In this document: positions 1 through 10,363 of the stretch, in pieces
Layout of the letters: every line of letters starts with the position of its first letter
Numbering within the stretch: position 1 is the stretch's first letter
Source of the DNA: Euglena gracilis
Lineage: Eukaryota > Euglenida > Euglenophyceae > Euglenales
Direction: 5' to 3'
Assembly: GCA_039621445.1 (NCBI GenBank)
Contig: CP154955.1
Span: 31,007,471 to 31,071,470, forward strand
DNA: 64,000 bases
Notes under the pieces: generated by a model
What the model was told of the DNA's origin: nothing
Seen by the model: the letters and a program-made list of their open reading frames with translations, nothing else
Database searches by the model: none
Translations under genes and position numbers: made by a program

Positions 1-3000
1 CTTCCACTTCTCCAGTGTCTCCCAGTGCTGGGGGACAATGGTGGTGACTGCTCCATCAGCAGTCTGCACGAACTTGCCTCCTATACAGTTGATGCACAAG
101 GCAGGGATATCCCTGTCGTGAGCATTCTCACTGTAGGAGTAGTTCAAGCTGTGCTTCCAGGCATTCAGGCACTCGCCACATACGAGCGCCACACAGTTCG
201 GCACATATGCCCTGTGATGGAACCACGAGGATTGCACCTGCCGCTTGCACACATGCACAAGCGGTTGGTTATGCCGCACATGGTGGCATACGGTGCACGT
301 CCAGGCAAAGGACGTGCCGTGCTGGAAATCCAACACGCAGTCCTCGCCAAAGTACTGTGCCAGTACTCTGGGTGAGCGCCTGTTCCAGAATGTCCAGGTA
401 TGTTCCGGGGCATAGTGGAAAGGTTCTCCTCGGACGAAGAGGGGCTGAATCCATCGATTCAGTGACCCTGTCTGGTGCCTAATAGCAGCCAGTTTCTTCG
501 TCCTCGCTTCCACGGTGCCTAGTCTGGTCAGGATATCCTGGGTCCAGAGCTGGGCATCCGCAGACACAGGGGGTGAAGCAGGTTCATCCTGCTCCTCATC
601 CGTCGATGCGGCGGAAGATTGGGCCTGTCGACCCCGAGCCTTACCTTTCGGTTTGCTCTGGCCGTACCCGGACGATGCAACGGCCGAATAGTCGTGCATT
701 GTCGTAGGGCCTTTCGGCTGTCCGCCAGTCTGACCTCCAGCGCCACCTTTCGGTGGTGGTTTCCCATCACCGCCTTTGGAAGGGGGCTTACAGGGTGCAG
801 CACCCGGTTTGCCTCCCTTCGGCTTCGCACTCCCGGAATCAGGAGGCGACGCCTGCGGCTTACTCCTGGTATCAGGAGCCGATGGTGCCGGAGTAGACGT
901 TTGCCGTCTGGGCGAAGCGGGCATACTGACCGCTGGGTCGCGCATGACGCTCCGAGGGGTCGGCAAACGTTCCTGGGGTTGTTCAGCCGGCCGTCGCCGA
1001 GCAGGTTCATCCTGTCCGACGAGGCGTGGCACTGTGGTCGTCACCGGAATCGGTGCTTCCGCAGGTGCTGGCGCTCCCAGAAACTCTGCCATTGTCCTCG
1101 GGGCGGCAGGGACCCTGCGCGGTGTCGGTGGTCGTGGGGGTATCTCCTCCACTTCCATTTCGACATCCGGTCTAGGAGGTTGATCCTCCACAACCGCTGG
1201 CGCAGGTGCTACAGGAGGTTGATCCTCCGCTGTAGCCGGTGCGACAGATGGCTCTGTCGGCTGGGGTTCATCCCCTGAAGGTGGTTGCACTGTTGCCGGA
1301 GATGGGGGTGTGGGGACACCGACATCTGGTGTCTCCACGACCTCAGCGGCGGAGCTTGATGCTACGCCTCCACCTCGTGGCGTTAGTGCAGCAGCCACGG
1401 CAGTAATGCCAGTGACCACGGCGCCGAGCACACGGCCTCCTAACGAGGTGCGTGCTGTTGGACTGGCAGGTTCTTCGAGGATATCCTCGACGACCATACC
1501 AGTCACCTCGGCTGGAGGCTCAGCCGTCGGGACAGGCGTTGCAGCCACAGGTATATCCCCTGCGGGTGCTTCGTCTGGCCGAGGCTGTGCCGGAGGATGC
1601 AGAGCAGCGTAGAGGATATCCTCCACGTTCTCACCTTCCTCCTCAGGAAGTTCCTGGTCTCCACCTACCGGTGGACAGACGGGAGCCGTCGCGGGGGCCG
1701 GGGAAACCGATCTTTCCCCTGCCGCTCGCGGGGCAGAGACGAATGATACAGCCGTTCCTGTCGGAGACGGCGGCGCTGCCTCCAGTATGGTGACGGAGGG
1801 GCTGCGGTCGCGTTCCTCCCGCCGCGGAATCGCGGTGGTGGAAGCGACTGACGCCTCCCGTCTCCTTCGCGCCAGAGGTTCATCCTCTGGGGCGATGAAG
1901 GCGCGCAGATCCTCGGGCGAACGAGGATCGTCAGGGTGCCATCGGCATCCCTGGGCATCCGCCAGCCTATAAAAGGCCAGCGTACTGCTACTGGCGCTGT
2001 TGGGCCAGGGTGGCGGCCATGATGGCTGCACCCAAGCGTTTGCAGGCCTGTTCGGGCCCAGGAAACCGCGGTAACGCGTGTCTTCCCAGACCTCGAAAAA
2101 GCCCTCCTCGAACTCCTGCACGCATGCCAGAATCGGCATACCCAGGTCGAGGATGGCCTTTGGGTAAGTCATCAGCTGGAGGAAAACCTCCCTGTCGAGG
2201 GTACCGCCAAACTGTCGCCTCAAATGTTCCGCCAGGTCCATCCCGGCCAGGTGCCAGTTGGGGCGCAGGTCAGCGATAACCCGACGACGACGAGGTCCCT
2301 CAACGGGGTCGCCGTAGTCTGGTGGCAGACTTTCCATACCAGGTCTATCGTCCTGGGGGTCACGGAGATGTATATACACCTCCATGACGTAGGTGGTCCA
2401 GGCTCGCCACCAGAACTGTTGCAGCATAAAAATACGCTGCTTATGGACGCGGCGACTTTTGCCCTGGACATCCGGGGCGTCGCGGCACACATGCATAAGC
2501 ATGCGGCGTCCCATCTCCAGGCCCGGGTTATCCCGAGGCGGTGGAGGACTTCCGCGTACGCCGAATCCCCAGAAGTCGACAGGAAATTCCTGCCGGCAGT
2601 ACTTACAGCAGAGGTCATACCTCTGCGGGTAAGCCAGGGAAACGCGCTTAACGCGGAAGGTGGAGCCGTAATGGCTCACCAGCCACACCTGGAGGTTGTT
2701 GCACCACAACACCTCGATCAGGCGTTCGATGTCGGGGTTCAGTGGGTAGTATTTCCACTGCACACCGAGGGGCCCGACTGTGTGAATACAGTCGAAGATT
2801 GCCTTCAGCCTTCGGGCCAACACATGCTGGTCCCGAAATCCTAACTGGTGCAGGTAACTGCGGCCAGTGGAGTCGCTGAAGAGACCCCAGTTCTGGCAGG
2901 GGTATCCCAGCCAAAACCAGAGTTCCCAGAAACCCGGCTGGGCATCCAGCAAGGGTCTGCCACCTTCACCTTCGAAGGCGTACAGGTCAATTCCGTAATG

Positions 3001-3573
3001 GAATTGCCTGACTCTGTTCTCGGTGTGGTGTAATACCACCTCGATGACTGCTTCCGGAGGGGTGACGGGGCGGTTTCCTGCAACATGGTAATCATGCTGC
3101 ATTCGCCAGCCTTCGTCCTCCAGCTCCTCCTTGAACCTGAGCATTTGCTCAAAGTCCGAGAGGACTTCTGCTGGTTCTTCCTCCTCCTCACGGGCTGTAC
3201 CCTTACCCTTGCCCTCACCCTTACCTTTGCCGGCCACGCCTTTGCCTTCTCCCTTGCCTTTGCCCTCAGCCTTACCTTTGTCCTTCCCTGTCTGGCGAAT
3301 ACCAGAGGGTCGGGCGCTCGGTGCGGCAGGAGTCGGTTCGGTACCTTCCCATTCCATCTCTGGGGAGGGACCTTGCCGTTCCGCTGCACGTCGCGGCGTG
3401 GCTGGGCGCTGGCTAGGAGCCTGGCGTGGGCTTGGTTTCGGCGTAGGGGGTCGCGGCTCCTTCCATACCGGAGGGATCGGTGGTGGCATTGCGGCAACAG
3501 GACGGCTCATCGCTGCCTGTGCCACTGCCGGTGGCTGCCCAGCCGGGGTATCCTGGCTGGCTTCCACCTGCAT
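1..3573 (-). CDS. Large unknown ORF in env position of the chromovirus, runs off left edge
   Basis: Reading triplets in register with position 1, I found no stop from 3672 down to 1. The first Met codon is 3571-3573, giving at least 1191 codons with no end in the window. In order: a Pro/Ala-rich start; a Lys-Gly repeat tract (about residues 94-128); an acidic segment; a Trp- and Arg-rich, apparently folded region (about 130-500) holding a CCKYC motif near residue 320; a long Pro/Ala/Glu disordered region with one hydrophobic stretch near 710-725; a second Lys/Gly/Pro tract; and a Cys/His-rich module (about 1094-1165) with CTVC, VHVC, CGEC and CINC that looks zinc-binding. I recognise no family. 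It shares its frame with the ORF at 3679-4896. It could be an accessory or env-position protein, a captured host gene, or gag of a nested element. Confidence 0.6.
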   Translation of the reverse strand, partial: MQVEASQDTPAGQPPAVAQAAMSRPVAAMPPPIPPVWKEPRPPTPKPSPRQAPSQRPATPRRAAERQGPSPEMEWEGTEPTPAAPSARPSGIRQTGKDKGKAEGKGKGEGKGVAGKGKGEGKGKGTAREEEEEPAEVLSDFEQMLRFKEELEDEGWRMQHDYHVAGNRPVTPPEAVIEVVLHHTENRVRQFHYGIDLYAFEGEGGRPLLDAQPGFWELWFWLGYPCQNWGLFSDSTGRSYLHQLGFRDQHVLARRLKAIFDCIHTVGPLGVQWKYYPLNPDIERLIEVLWCNNLQVWLVSHYGSTFRVKRVSLAYPQRYDLCCKYCRQEFPVDFWGFGVRGSPPPPRDNPGLEMGRRMLMHVCRDAPDVQGKSRRVHKQRIFMLQQFWWRAWTTYVMEVYIHLRDPQDDRPGMESLPPDYGDPVEGPRRRRVIADLRPNWHLAGMDLAEHLRRQFGGTLDREVFLQLMTYPKAILDLGMPILACVQEFEEGFFEVWEDTRYRGFLGPNRPANAWVQPSWPPPWPNSASSSTLAFYRLADAQGCRWHPDDPRSPEDLRAFIAPEDEPLARRRREASVASTTAIPRREERDRSPSVTILEAAPPSPTGTAVSFVSAPRAAGERSVSPAPATAPVCPPVGGDQELPEEEGENVEDILYAALHPPAQPRPDEAPAGDIPVAATPVPTAEPPAEVTGMVVEDILEEPASPTARTSLGGRVLGAVVTGITAVAAALTPRGGGVASSSAAEVVETPDVGVPTPPSPATVQPPSGDEPQPTEPSVAPATAEDQPPVAPAPAVVEDQPPRPDVEMEVEEIPPRPPTPRRVPAAPRTMAEFLGAPAPAEAPIPVTTTVPRLVGQDEPARRRPAEQPQERLPTPRSVMRDPAVSMPASPRRQTSTPAPSAPDTRSKPQASPPDSGSAKPKGGKPGAAPCKPPSKGGDGKPPPKGGAGGQTGGQPKGPTTMHDYSAVASSGYGQSKPKGKARGRQAQSSAASTDEEQDEPASPPVSADAQLWTQDILTRLGTVEARTKKLAAIRHQTGSLNRWIQPLFVRGEPFHYAPEHTWTFWNRRSPRVLAQYFGEDCVLDFQHGTSFAWTCTVCHHVRHNQPLVHVCKRQVQSSWFHHRAYVPNCVALVCGECLNAWKHSLNYSYSENAHDRDIPALCINCIGGKFVQTADGAVTTIVPQHWETLEKWK

Positions 3574-3645
3574 TGCCGCACCGCCTTCCGCGTCCCGTGG
3601 GCCGGGTCGCCTGGGCTGTGGGGTAAGGTTCTCTGTAACTCTATT

Positions 3646-3685
3646 GATTACGGATGCGGATACGGATACGGATTAGGATTACGGA
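3646..3685 (-). repeat. Hexamer repeat carrying two in-frame TAA stops
   Basis: Degenerate repeats of a six-base unit (TCCGTA on the minus strand, read as Ser-Val) separate the two long ORFs. Both ORFs use the same frame, and the only stops between them are TAA at 3679-3681 and TAA at 3673-3675. A 13-bp direct repeat, GGTTCTCYGTAAC, flanks the block at 3627 and 3702, so the peptide RVTEN occurs on both sides. Readthrough, recoding or a slippage mutation that split one gene are all possible. Confidence 0.6.
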
Positions 3686-4896
3686 GAGATAGGGTTCTCC
3701 GTAACCCTATCGCGCTTCAGGGTGGCAGGTAATCCTGCCGCTCCTGCCGGGGGCTCACCGGGTAATACCGGGGTTGCCACCCGCAGCTGCGGCTGGTACG
3801 GATGGTAGGGGGTGTATCCACGACCCTGAAGGGCAGCCAGAGAGGCGTAATACCTCGTCCGGTGCTCTTCAGACGCGAATACTGGCTCCTGCAGGAAATG
3901 CCGAGCAAGCTCATCCTGCTCGGTTCCCGGAGGTGCCATGTGGTAGTAGGGAGCCTCCTGCCGACGGGGGACATCCCCAGTCTGGACAGGGGCTGCACTG
4001 GGCGGTCGGGCTGCCTCACGGTGGGGAGGTTCATCCTCCACCACTATGGGCTCCTCCCGCCTCCGTGGCTCAACGCCAGGGACAGGGGCGACCGGTGATG
4101 CCTGAGGCATCCAGTGCATGAACATGTGTTGGACGTATGCCTCAGAGGGCACGTCCGACTGTCCGGCTGGGAGCACGCGTGCGCCGCGCGGGTAATCCGC
4201 GTGCGTCGCGTACCGCGAGACAAATTGCTCCGCTGGCGGCTCGCGCGGCGGCATTCGCTGCGGCGAGGGCGGGCGAGCAAAAATTCTCGTCATCCCAGGT
4301 GGGACATGCACAGCCTCACCTACCGGTGGGGGCGTGTGCTCACGCATATGCACGGTGTGGGATCCCACCGGCGTCTGCGTTTGCAGCATGGGCGGCACAT
4401 ACACGCCCAGGTCCATCATGGTCTCGCCGGGTTCGAAGCCGGAATCGGCTGCGGACGAGAAATACCGTCTCCCCGTCATCAGGGCTTGACCGCAGGGACA
4501 CCACTGAGCCACAGGGGTGTTGGCTACCACCAACAGCTGAGCACAGTATGCATCCCAAAGGGCTTGCATAAAGGGCTCCGTTGGGGGGTGTGCGCACATA
4601 CGCATCGCCCGCTCCAACGTCTCCGTAGTGCGGAAGATCATCTCTCCCGCATACGGGGGCAGGCGCGATCTGCGCTGCGCTGGTGGCTGAGGTGCCGGCT
4701 GCTGGACGGCAGATGGATCTGGTACCGCATATGCGGACCGGCTGCTGGTAGCCGCGGCGAATACCGGGGCTGAAACCCTCTCAGCATGTGGGGCACCCGG
4801 AATCGGGGCCTCAGCATACTGAGGGTACTGGGGGTATGGCGCGCCAGAAGGCTGCGGCCATGGTGGACCTGGTCCAGGTCCGCGCCCAGGCAGCAT
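3679..4896 (-). CDS. Unknown Pro-rich ORF downstream of integrase
   Basis: 405 codons starting 195 bp after the integrase stop. The N-terminus is Pro/Gly/Tyr-rich. A central segment of about residues 100-160 looks folded and includes a CPCG motif. The rest is Pro/Arg/Glu-rich with several Met-His and Pro-Pro-Arg motifs. No catalytic motif is visible. The frame is the same as that of the larger downstream ORF, from which it is separated only by the double stop, so the two may once have been, or may still be, expressed as one protein of more than 1600 residues. Its function is unknown. Confidence 0.5.
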   Translation of the reverse strand: MLPGRGPGPGPPWPQPSGAPYPQYPQYAEAPIPGAPHAERVSAPVFAAATSSRSAYAVPDPSAVQQPAPQPPAQRRSRLPPYAGEMIFRTTETLERAMRMCAHPPTEPFMQALWDAYCAQLLVVANTPVAQWCPCGQALMTGRRYFSSAADSGFEPGETMMDLGVYVPPMLQTQTPVGSHTVHMREHTPPPVGEAVHVPPGMTRIFARPPSPQRMPPREPPAEQFVSRYATHADYPRGARVLPAGQSDVPSEAYVQHMFMHWMPQASPVAPVPGVEPRRREEPIVVEDEPPHREAARPPSAAPVQTGDVPRRQEAPYYHMAPPGTEQDELARHFLQEPVFASEEHRTRYYASLAALQGRGYTPYHPYQPQLRVATPVLPGEPPAGAAGLPATLKRDRVTENPISP

Positions 4897-5091
4897 GATG
4901 CTACCCGAACGACGACGACAACGAAGGGTAAACTTGTTGTCAGTCGATTTGAGTGCGAGAGCACTGAAAAAGCAAGGCTTCTATCTTAATCAAAACTCTG
5001 CGAGAAAGATAGAGAAATAATGAAGTGCAGGGGGGGGTATAAACGCGAAACATTCACATAAAACACACGCATTCTCCAAAACGAAATCGTT
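4897..5091. other. Spacer between integrase and downstream ORFs
   Basis: About 195 bp, rather AT-rich, with a run of eight G near 5030 and a GGTATAAA string at 5036-5043. It contains no LTR-like sequence matching the LTRs at 14769-15074 or 23730-24039. Confidence 0.5.
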
Positions 5092-6282
5092 TCAGAAAGT
5101 GTTTATGTTTATGTCTATGTTATTGCGCTTGTTCCACAGCTTCCAATCCTGTTGGACATATCCAACAAAACTGGATGCTGGCTCCCAAGTGTCCTCCTCT
5201 GGCCCATACCCTTTCCAGCGAACTTTCCAGTAGTGCACACCCCTGTCGACCTTGTGGTCTATTATCTTATCGACCACAAAGTCGTCCGTTTCAGGTAATC
5301 TGGAACGGGGCTTGAAATATAGGCAGGGGATAGCTTTTCCGTCTGGGGGGCTTAGGTACGGTTTGAAGTCGTCCATATGGACGTCCTCAATCCCGTTGGG
5401 CAAGGCAACTTTATATCGCCCGCTACTACCTAACCTCTCCAAAATTTCGCATGGGCCGAGCCAAAGAGGATCTAGCTTGGAAGATTGCATGCGGGTGCGG
5501 TTATTCCGTACCCACACGCGGTCACCTGGACTATACACAGGTGTGTTGAAGTTTTGTAAAAACGATTTCCGTTTGTTGGAATGAATTTCTGTGATACGTG
5601 ATTGGACTGCAGAGCGGAGTGATTCCACTTCTGCAAACCACGTTTCACAGCTGACGCTACTTCGGGCGGGTCTCTCCGAGGGGATATCCCCTATGGCCGG
5701 AGGGTTTTGTCCGAAAACATTTTTGTACGGTGAGTGTGGTAATACCAACCCTGGCAAGGTATTGACGTAAAATAAACACCAATGAAGAACGGATAACCAA
5801 TTCTTACCCGAGTCAGCCAGTGAAAGGCAGAGCATATTGACAACGGATTTCACGGCTGCCTCGGCTCTACCATTGCCTTTCGGGCGGTATATAATGGAAA
5901 AATGCTGCTCAATGCCGAGTAAACCGCACAAAGTTGTGAAAAACCGCGAAGAGATCAAGTGATCTTGATCACTCACGATTTCGTTCGGTAAACCCATTAA
6001 GCAGATGCATTTCTCCAGGAATATGGATGCCAAAATTTGGGCTGTCAACCCTGCTTTCCGGCATGGAATGGCTACTATGTACCCACTCAGCCGACAGACG
6101 ACAACAAAAACGTAATCGTAAATTTTGTCATCTGATCCTTTGCAAGGTTCAAGTTCGAGAAAATCCATGCAGAGGGACGTAAAAATGTCAGGTGGTACGG
6201 GGAAAAAGTCCATCGTACCAGGGGGGGTACCTCTGCGCGGTTTCACAGCCTGACAAATTTGGCACCGTTGCGAAATTCGCAA
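5092..6282 (-). pseudogene. pol: Ty3/gypsy integrase with C-terminal chromodomain
   Basis: Integrase inserts element cDNA. The zinc-finger half (QRCQICQ) is at the start. The catalytic core shows MDFLELE, then SDQDHL, then GRAEAAVKS, which supply the D, D and E residues in family order and spacing. A chromodomain follows near the end ([25 protein letters not shown]), which defines chromoviruses and is known in that clade to steer insertion to marked chromatin. The upstream half of the HHCC finger (Y-H-N-H-G-H, then RAVC) is in the overlapping RT frame ending at 6243, so a frameshift near 6280 disconnects it. The C-terminal part is otherwise open to its stop. Confidence 0.9.
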
Positions 6283-8873
6283 ACAGCGCGAATATAATTC
6301 TTTTCACTCAGGGTTGTGCAATATCTGCGACCCACTAGTGAAAGAAGTTTGGGGGCCCCAGGGTGACCATGGTTGTGATAGCTCAAAATCACATCATCAA
6401 CCAGGTCTTGGGGTATACAATATTTATAACCAGAATCATTCCGGAAAATAAGCCGCAATGGTGATAGAGAGTAATTCTCTATGGATTCACCATTACGAAG
6501 TCTATTCACAATGGTACTATATATAGGGTCACGCGAATAATCCCATTCGCGGAAAAATAGGGGGGTAGGAGTTTCCGTACGCGTAATGCGACGGGGTCCG
6601 GCAGTGCGTCCACGCCGGCGCCTTCCACGCAATGGTGAAATGGCGATGCTGCGATACACCCGGGAAACCGGTAGTGAATCGAGCATGTTGTCCGCAGCGT
6701 CGGATCGACGTGCGAACTGGTCAGCCTCATGGCTGCCATGAAAAGTCGCATCACCCTCATCCGGGTTCCCAGGATAATACCAGGGGGCTCGGCTGAGAGG
6801 ATCCGCAACTTTTTGCGTATGACCTGGGGTATAAACTACCACCAGGTTAAACTGGCTCAAGAACTCATGCCATCGGCATCTTCTGCCAACTGATGACATG
6901 GCCTTGTTCAGGTCCTCGGTATACCAGTGTTGAAGGCTCTCATGATCCGTCAACACTAGTATCTGGACCAGGCTGCTGGCTATCCAGCTGCGGAACTTCT
7001 GGAGAATTAGCACAATGGCATATGTCTCCTTTTCGCGAATGCTCCATTTAACCTGTCCTTTCCCGTTGTCGCCCTGTAGCTTCCTGCTAAAGAAAGCCAC
7101 AGGTCGGAGTTCATTCGCCGCATTATGCTGGCTAAGAACCCCGCCAACAGCGTAATCGCTGCTGTCGACCTCCAGGACATACGGTTTGTATGGATCCGCG
7201 ATATCGAGAACCACGTTCTCGAGGAGCAAGTCCTTGATTTTATTCAAGGCCTCGCGCATTTGGTCATCCCAAATGACTTTTGCGTTATCGTGTTTCCGAT
7301 TTTTGAGTTGTCGGGTTAGGGGTACCGCGATTTTCGCGAAATCTTTCATGTAAATCGCGTAGTATTGGGCTAATCCCAAAAATCCCTTTAAATGCGTTAA
7401 GGTCTTAATGACCTCAGGAGTCCATTTCTTAATGGCCTCCATCTTACTGGGTGCGGCTTTACGCTGCCCGTTGCTCAGGATGTGTCCGCAAAACTTAATA
7501 ATTTTGCGAAACAGGTGCATTTTGGAACCCTTCACAAAAAGCACATGCTTTTGGAACGCGGATAATACCGCGCGCACATCGCGATAATGCGGGTCGAGGA
7601 TATCCTCGCCCGATTTCGCGGATGGCGGTTGGGTTCCCACCAGTACATCATCGATGTACACCAGAGCAAACGGTAAATCGCGCAAAACCCACTGGATCAT
7701 GCGTTGAAACATGGCTGGGCCATTCTTAACACCCATGGGGAGTACCGTCCATTGGTACACACCCTTGGATGTCACGAATGCCGTGTACGGTTGCGAATCA
7801 GGATGCAAATGCATCTGATGGAAACCGTCTTCCAGATCAAAGATTGACCACAACCGGTTATCCGATTGTTTTGTGATCAAATCCTCGATCAGCGGTAACG
7901 GGAAGGGGTCATCCTTCGTTTGGGAGTTCAGGTACCGGTAATCCAGCACCAGTCTCCACTTCTTCTGACCAGACTGGTCAGCGGGTTTGGGCACCACAAA
8001 AGCTTGTGATGTCCACTCGCTCTTGGAAGGGATAATCCACTTCCGCTGGATGAGCTTCTCAATCATCTCGTTGAGAGCCTGTTCGCGTTCACCCGAACAA
8101 CGGAAGAATTTCCGGTGCATAGGTTTAGCGCCATCCTTGAGCTCGATTTTGCAAACACCGAACGGACCGCGAATCGCGGGGTCGATGTCGCAGGCGTAAA
8201 CTGGATTATCCAGTACACCATGGAATTCGCGAGCAATTCGCGAACAATAGTCAGCAGACTTGGGGTGTTGGTCCGCACTCTCAATGACCGCAGAAATCTG
8301 CGTTGAGGGTGTGGCATCCCCATTGGTACCAAGGTATCTTGGCACACGCACATCGGATATTCCGAATGCGTCGAAGAAACAAACGCGAAAAATGATTTCT
8401 TTAACAGGTGGTAATAATATACCACAAAAATCCTCAAATAGTGGTACATCAGCGGGTAAATCCCACCAATGAAAACACACATGGGATAGTTGGTGAAACC
8501 AATCCGCATTCGGATTGACGGGTATGAGGAGAGCTCCTCGCGCTTCATCGCGGAGGATTTTCTCCACCACATCCGGGATAAGTTTTGGGGGAGGATGCAT
8601 CCACAGCACCGTATCACCCCAGAATTTAAGAAATGCGTTGGTATGTCGCGACCAATATCGCGACAAGCGCGCATGCGCTTTTGATGAGAACGCATCAATT
8701 TCCAACGACAAATCGAAGGAATCAGCCAAAGCCGCGATTTTGGAGAACCATTCCTCCAAAATACGGTATTGACCAAAATTAAATGCGTTCCATACGCGCA
8801 TCGCGTATGTGTCGACCTGGTTCGCGGGTTGAAGAGCGGTAACGCAATTCAGGGATCCGCAAACATAGGTCAA
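6243..8873 (-). CDS. pol: Chromovirus reverse transcriptase and RNase H
   Basis: 876 codons. RT motifs are in order: [48 protein letters not shown] and the catalytic YIDDVLV. The connection is followed by RNase H ([15 protein letters not shown], then the ESLQHW and ADPLSR segments). The last 60 codons enter the integrase zinc finger (HNHGHPGAP). The N-terminal 200 residues before the fingers are element-specific and match copy 2 closely. RT copies the RNA genome and RNase H removes the template. The protease lies upstream in broken frames. Confidence 0.93.
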   Translation of the reverse strand: MTYVCGSLNCVTALQPANQVDTYAMRVWNAFNFGQYRILEEWFSKIAALADSFDLSLEIDAFSSKAHARLSRYWSRHTNAFLKFWGDTVLWMHPPPKLIPDVVEKILRDEARGALLIPVNPNADWFHQLSHVCFHWWDLPADVPLFEDFCGILLPPVKEIIFRVCFFDAFGISDVRVPRYLGTNGDATPSTQISAVIESADQHPKSADYCSRIAREFHGVLDNPVYACDIDPAIRGPFGVCKIELKDGAKPMHRKFFRCSGEREQALNEMIEKLIQRKWIIPSKSEWTSQAFVVPKPADQSGQKKWRLVLDYRYLNSQTKDDPFPLPLIEDLITKQSDNRLWSIFDLEDGFHQMHLHPDSQPYTAFVTSKGVYQWTVLPMGVKNGPAMFQRMIQWVLRDLPFALVYIDDVLVGTQPPSAKSGEDILDPHYRDVRAVLSAFQKHVLFVKGSKMHLFRKIIKFCGHILSNGQRKAAPSKMEAIKKWTPEVIKTLTHLKGFLGLAQYYAIYMKDFAKIAVPLTRQLKNRKHDNAKVIWDDQMREALNKIKDLLLENVVLDIADPYKPYVLEVDSSDYAVGGVLSQHNAANELRPVAFFSRKLQGDNGKGQVKWSIREKETYAIVLILQKFRSWIASSLVQILVLTDHESLQHWYTEDLNKAMSSVGRRCRWHEFLSQFNLVVVYTPGHTQKVADPLSRAPWYYPGNPDEGDATFHGSHEADQFARRSDAADNMLDSLPVSRVYRSIAISPLRGRRRRGRTAGPRRITRTETPTPLFFREWDYSRDPIYSTIVNRLRNGESIENYSLSPLRLIFRNDSGYKYCIPQDLVDDVILSYHNHGHPGAPKLLSLVGRRYCTTLSEKNYIRAVCEFRNGAKFVRL

Positions 8874-10066
8874 GGTTGTGTGTCATCCACACTCCCAAGG
8901 GGCATTCCCAAGGGTTGATGGGTTGGATGGGTGCATACCCAGTCCATATCATGCCAGATGGAGGTGGGGGAGGTGTGTGACACGGATTTCGCGGTCCCAA
9001 ACAACAAGGCAATACCTCGTTGTTGGAGCACTTGATGTACGGTCGCGCATTGCGATCCGCAACCAAGTGTATGGTTACGCGAAATCGGGATTAGTGTTGG
9101 TGTTTGGACTAGACATCCACAATCGAAATCTGGCTGGGCGGAAATTCTCCTACAGTGCACACATTGGAAGGAAGTGTCGGAGTAGTGGTCCTGGTCGCGC
9201 ATGTTGGTCTGGTGGGGGTGTGTGTAAAAGTTGGGATGCGCTTTTGTAGCTGCTGGGGGGTGTACAGATGTATCTGAAAGCGATACATCTGGTGGAAAAA
9301 TGGGTATTGGTGCAGCTGGGCGACTACTCGACACCGTGATCACTTCAGGCCTTTGGGCTTTCGTCTTGTAACCCAGTGGAACGAGGGGGGTACCGCTACT
9401 CGCTTGCCCTGCCTCATGGGGAACGGAAGTTGGTGTGTCAAACGGGCAGGGGGTGAACTTTCTCGGTACACCCGGTGTGGAAAACGTTGGTTGGTGTGGT
9501 TGGTAACGGGGTAAAAGTTTTCGAAAACGGTGTGGAAAAATTGGTGGCTGTCGCGGTTGACGCCACGGGTGATGAAGGTTTGGGGGGCAATGAAGAGAAT
9601 GGTGATGTGCGCAAACCGTGGGAGTGGCAATCCACTACCAGCCGGTGCTGACGTAAAAAGGGGTATCCCAGAATTACGTCAGAACCATGGATTCCGGATT
9701 CATATCCCCAGGTATCCGGAAAATTTTGCGGTTGGGGGGGTGTGAGTGGTGCTTGGGGATGAGGGGTAGGACTATGTCCAAAAAGCATCCCAAGTCACCA
9801 CCGCACATGGGGGTGTTGTCAGCCGTCGTAATTTTGATCGGCTTCTTGGCTTTCACCAAGAGGGGGGTTGGTATCAACCCGAACCGAAAAAGTAGTGCAA
9901 TGCGACAACCAGTGTCAATGAGAATTTTGACTTTTGCACAAAAATTTTGGATTTTGATTTCCGCTTGGACCAAAAGTTCCATGGGGGGTAAGCAAAGTGA
10001 AGGGTCTGGCGAAAATACGTTTTCTTGCCAGCTTTCCCATGAACCCTTTCCTACTTTGCACAACAT
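8870..10066 (-). pseudogene. pol: Protease and linker of copy 1 pol, frameshifted
   Basis: The minus frame from 10066 encodes the retropepsin-like start (KILIDTGC with the active-site DTG). The matching second half (GSDVILGYPFLRQH) is in another frame, at 9438-9788. Copy 2 has these joined in one ORF. A G-run near 9735 has seven G here and eight in copy 2, which explains the break. Further breaks near 9340 and 8873 split the Pro/Ser-rich linker. The linker contains a Cys/His cluster (CVHCRRISAQPDFDCGC) of unknown role. Confidence 0.8.
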
Positions 10067-10363
10067 TCCGAGCGGAAAGTTGGAGTGGGGGGTGGGGGAC
10101 CCGAAAATTTTCCGGGTACCGACCAGGAAGGCAGATGGGCAGGGGGGCAGGGTTGATCAGGTCCTACCTCCATCTGTTCATCAGCCCAGAGGTCCGTGCC
10201 CTCGGACCTCGGGCTCCCCTACTCCAGGTCCGAACCGGAATAGCCGCTATGGGAAGAGGAAACGGATTTTATCGTACTCATTTCCGTGCGCCCAAGCGGG
10301 CCTCGTGAATCGTTTCGTGGTGACCTTGCCCGAAGCGGGGGTGTCATCCTCCAAAGATGATCT

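Noticed and set aside
619-1278. Plus-strand ORF of 219 codons and other plus ORFs in 1-4900
   Set aside because: They are shadows of the long minus frame. Their translations are Arg/Cys-rich and lack order.
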